DNA of 44,196 nt from Deltaproteobacteria bacterium UBA6601 (GTDB lineage Bacteria; Myxococcota_A; UBA796; UBA9615), in NCBI GenBank assembly GCA_002433485.1, contig DJIF01000083.1, positions 36,137 to 80,332 on the forward strand, given 5' to 3'. A program made the position numbers and the translations under genes. Under the pieces are notes generated by a model that was not told the DNA's origin, did no database searches, and was given only the letters and a program-made list of their open reading frames with translations. Of the stretch, positions 43,192-44,196 are shown piece by piece. Every line of letters begins with the position of its first letter. Positions within the stretch are counted from its first letter, which is position 1.

Positions 43192-43665
43192 TCAGTCCAG
43201 CGCCCGGCGCATGTTGATAGCGATCTCGCCATCCCCGTAGCGGGCAATCTCGCCCGGGCTGGGGCGGAAGCCAGCAGACTCAAATAAGTGGATTGCTGGA
43301 CGGTTGCTTGCGGCCACGTTCAGGTGAATCCAGTGCAGGTCAAGCTGTCGTTTTCGGCGATGGAGCTCAGCGATACTGTCTTTCAGTAGCTTGCGACCCC
43401 ATCCTTTACCGCGCAGTGAATCCTGGACACCTAGCGCCAGAATGTAGCCTTGACGGCTGCGCTTTGGCCCTTCGGTGACTGTTACCAGCGCCAGTCCAAC
43501 CGGAGCCTCTGAGCCGTCAGCAAGAACCCGGCACCAATGACCTGGACTGCGCAGCCAGATGGGCAGCGCTTGTGAGTAGTCGCCGAACTCGGCGAAGAGT
43601 TCAACCCCCAGCCGCGCGAGTGGAGCCCGGTCACGTGGCAGCATGGCGCGAAGTCCAAGCACCAT
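43192..43665 (-). CDS. GNAT-family N-acetyltransferase
   Basis: The 157-residue protein carries the acetyl-CoA-binding motif A (LGVQDSLRGKGWGRKLLKDS) and motif B (NVAASNRPAIHLFESAGFR), as in RimI-type GNAT enzymes. The acceptor cannot be told. Its ATG directly abuts the TGA of the upstream TPR gene (TGAATG), so it is translationally coupled to it. Confidence 0.9.
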   Translation of the reverse strand: MVLGLRAMLPRDRAPLARLGVELFAEFGDYSQALPIWLRSPGHWCRVLADGSEAPVGLALVTVTEGPKRSRQGYILALGVQDSLRGKGWGRKLLKDSIAELHRRKRQLDLHWIHLNVAASNRPAIHLFESAGFRPSPGEIARYGDGEIAINMRRALD

Positions 43666-44196
43666 TCAGCCGACGCTCTGGCGGGCTCGCTCTGCCGCCG
43701 CAGCGGCCTGGCCTGCAAAGGCTGCTCCCAGCGACCCATACAGCCGCTGTGCTTCGCTGAACGCAGCCAGCGCATCAGCGCTCCGGTCCAGCTTGGCGAG
43801 GGTCTCGCCCCGCAGCAATTGAGCCTGCGCCGCGAGCTCATGGAGCTTGCGGCGAGTGGCTTGAGACAAGGCGGCGTTGGCCGCCTTAAGACTTTCATCC
43901 CATCGCTCACAGCGGGTCGCCACCCGTGACCTCCGAAGCGCGACGTCGATCTGGCCACGACTGCGCCCACAGGCAGTCCATAGTCGCTCTTGACGGCTGA
44001 GCGATGCAAGCGCTCCGTCCCAGTCCTCGGCCCGATATGACAGTTCCCCAAGAATGGCCTCGCAGTCGGCCTCTAAGGGCAGGTCTCCTAGGCCGCGGGC
44101 GATAGGCAGGGCCAGTTCTGCAGCCGCTCTAGCTTCTCGGAGTGCTTCGCCACGGCCGGCTCCCTGGGCGGGCATGCCTTCAAGATGGAGGCGGGG
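43666..44196 (-). CDS. TPR-repeat protein, 3' end only (start outside window)
   Basis: The frame is open to the right edge, so only the last 176 residues are present; the ATG at 44175 is not the true start, as the codons before it continue the repeat (PRLHLEG). Helical repeats such as ILGELSYRAEDWDGALASL and LLRGETLAKLDRSADALAAF follow the TPR pattern. In myxobacteria such tails often belong to large serine/threonine kinases or regulators with TPRs, but no kinase part is visible here. Confidence 0.75.
   Translation of the reverse strand, partial: PRLHLEGMPAQGAGRGEALREARAAAELALPIARGLGDLPLEADCEAILGELSYRAEDWDGALASLSRQERLWTACGRSRGQIDVALRRSRVATRCERWDESLKAANAALSQATRRKLHELAAQAQLLRGETLAKLDRSADALAAFSEAQRLYGSLGAAFAGQAAAAAERARQSVG

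Overview
The window looks like a chromosomal stretch of a Gram-negative bacterium of the Myxococcota (former Deltaproteobacteria) type. The clues are high GC, very dense gene packing with many 1-8 nt overlaps, many lipoproteins, acidic Asp/Ser linkers behind lipoprotein cysteines, MopE-like Asp/Cys repeats, FG-GAP/UnbV-type secreted proteins, and several tetratricopeptide (TPR) fusions. I see no rRNA, tRNA, CRISPR array, phage or transposon. The assignment to this phylum is inference.

Left third (1-16.5 kb): envelope and polysaccharide genes. A MopE-like repeat lipoprotein runs off the left edge. Next, on the minus strand, come a Wzz-type tyrosine kinase with a (Tyr-Gly)8 tail and two tandem O-antigen-ligase-like membrane proteins, one carrying TPRs; these read as one operon (kinase -> ligase/TPR -> ligase). 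Divergently, on the plus strand, lie an acidic-linker lipoprotein, a TMTC-like membrane/TPR protein and a short Wza-like export lipoprotein. A lipase-like lipoprotein with an overlapping membrane-anchored helical protein, and an FG-GAP/UnbV lipoprotein, follow.

Middle (16.5-33.2 kb): galE; a GT-C-like membrane protein; a cysteine-containing secreted protein; a compact molybdate transporter modABC; then a tightly overlapping four-gene cassette of unknown function (membrane/beta-propeller protein, SGNH-like hydrolase with inserted TPR, outer-membrane barrel candidate, alkaline-phosphatase-fold lipoprotein). Beyond it are two divergent pairs: methyltransferase + GT-C-like protein, and polyprenyl-phosphate-type GT2 + YdjC-family deacetylase. 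The last set resembles the logic of the Francisella FlmF2-NaxD-FlmK lipid A amino-sugar pathway.

Right third (33.2-44.2 kb): a TakP-like TRAP binding protein followed by an HELGH metallopeptidase candidate; convergent to them are the TRAP permeases (small subunit with a long extra N-terminal membrane region) in an operon with a class IV aminotransferase. Then come housekeeping genes on the minus strand: a plant-FMN-hydrolase-like HAD protein, aat, ttcA, a CoA-type NUDIX hydrolase, an RlmI-like RNA methyltransferase, a GNAT acetyltransferase, and the 3' end of a TPR gene cut by the right edge.

The best candidates for something undescribed are the four-gene cassette at 22265-29024, the GT2/YdjC/GT-C locus at 29060-33166, and the lipase-like lipoprotein with its helical partner at 11740-14516. 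All function assignments rest on reading motifs by eye; no database search was run.
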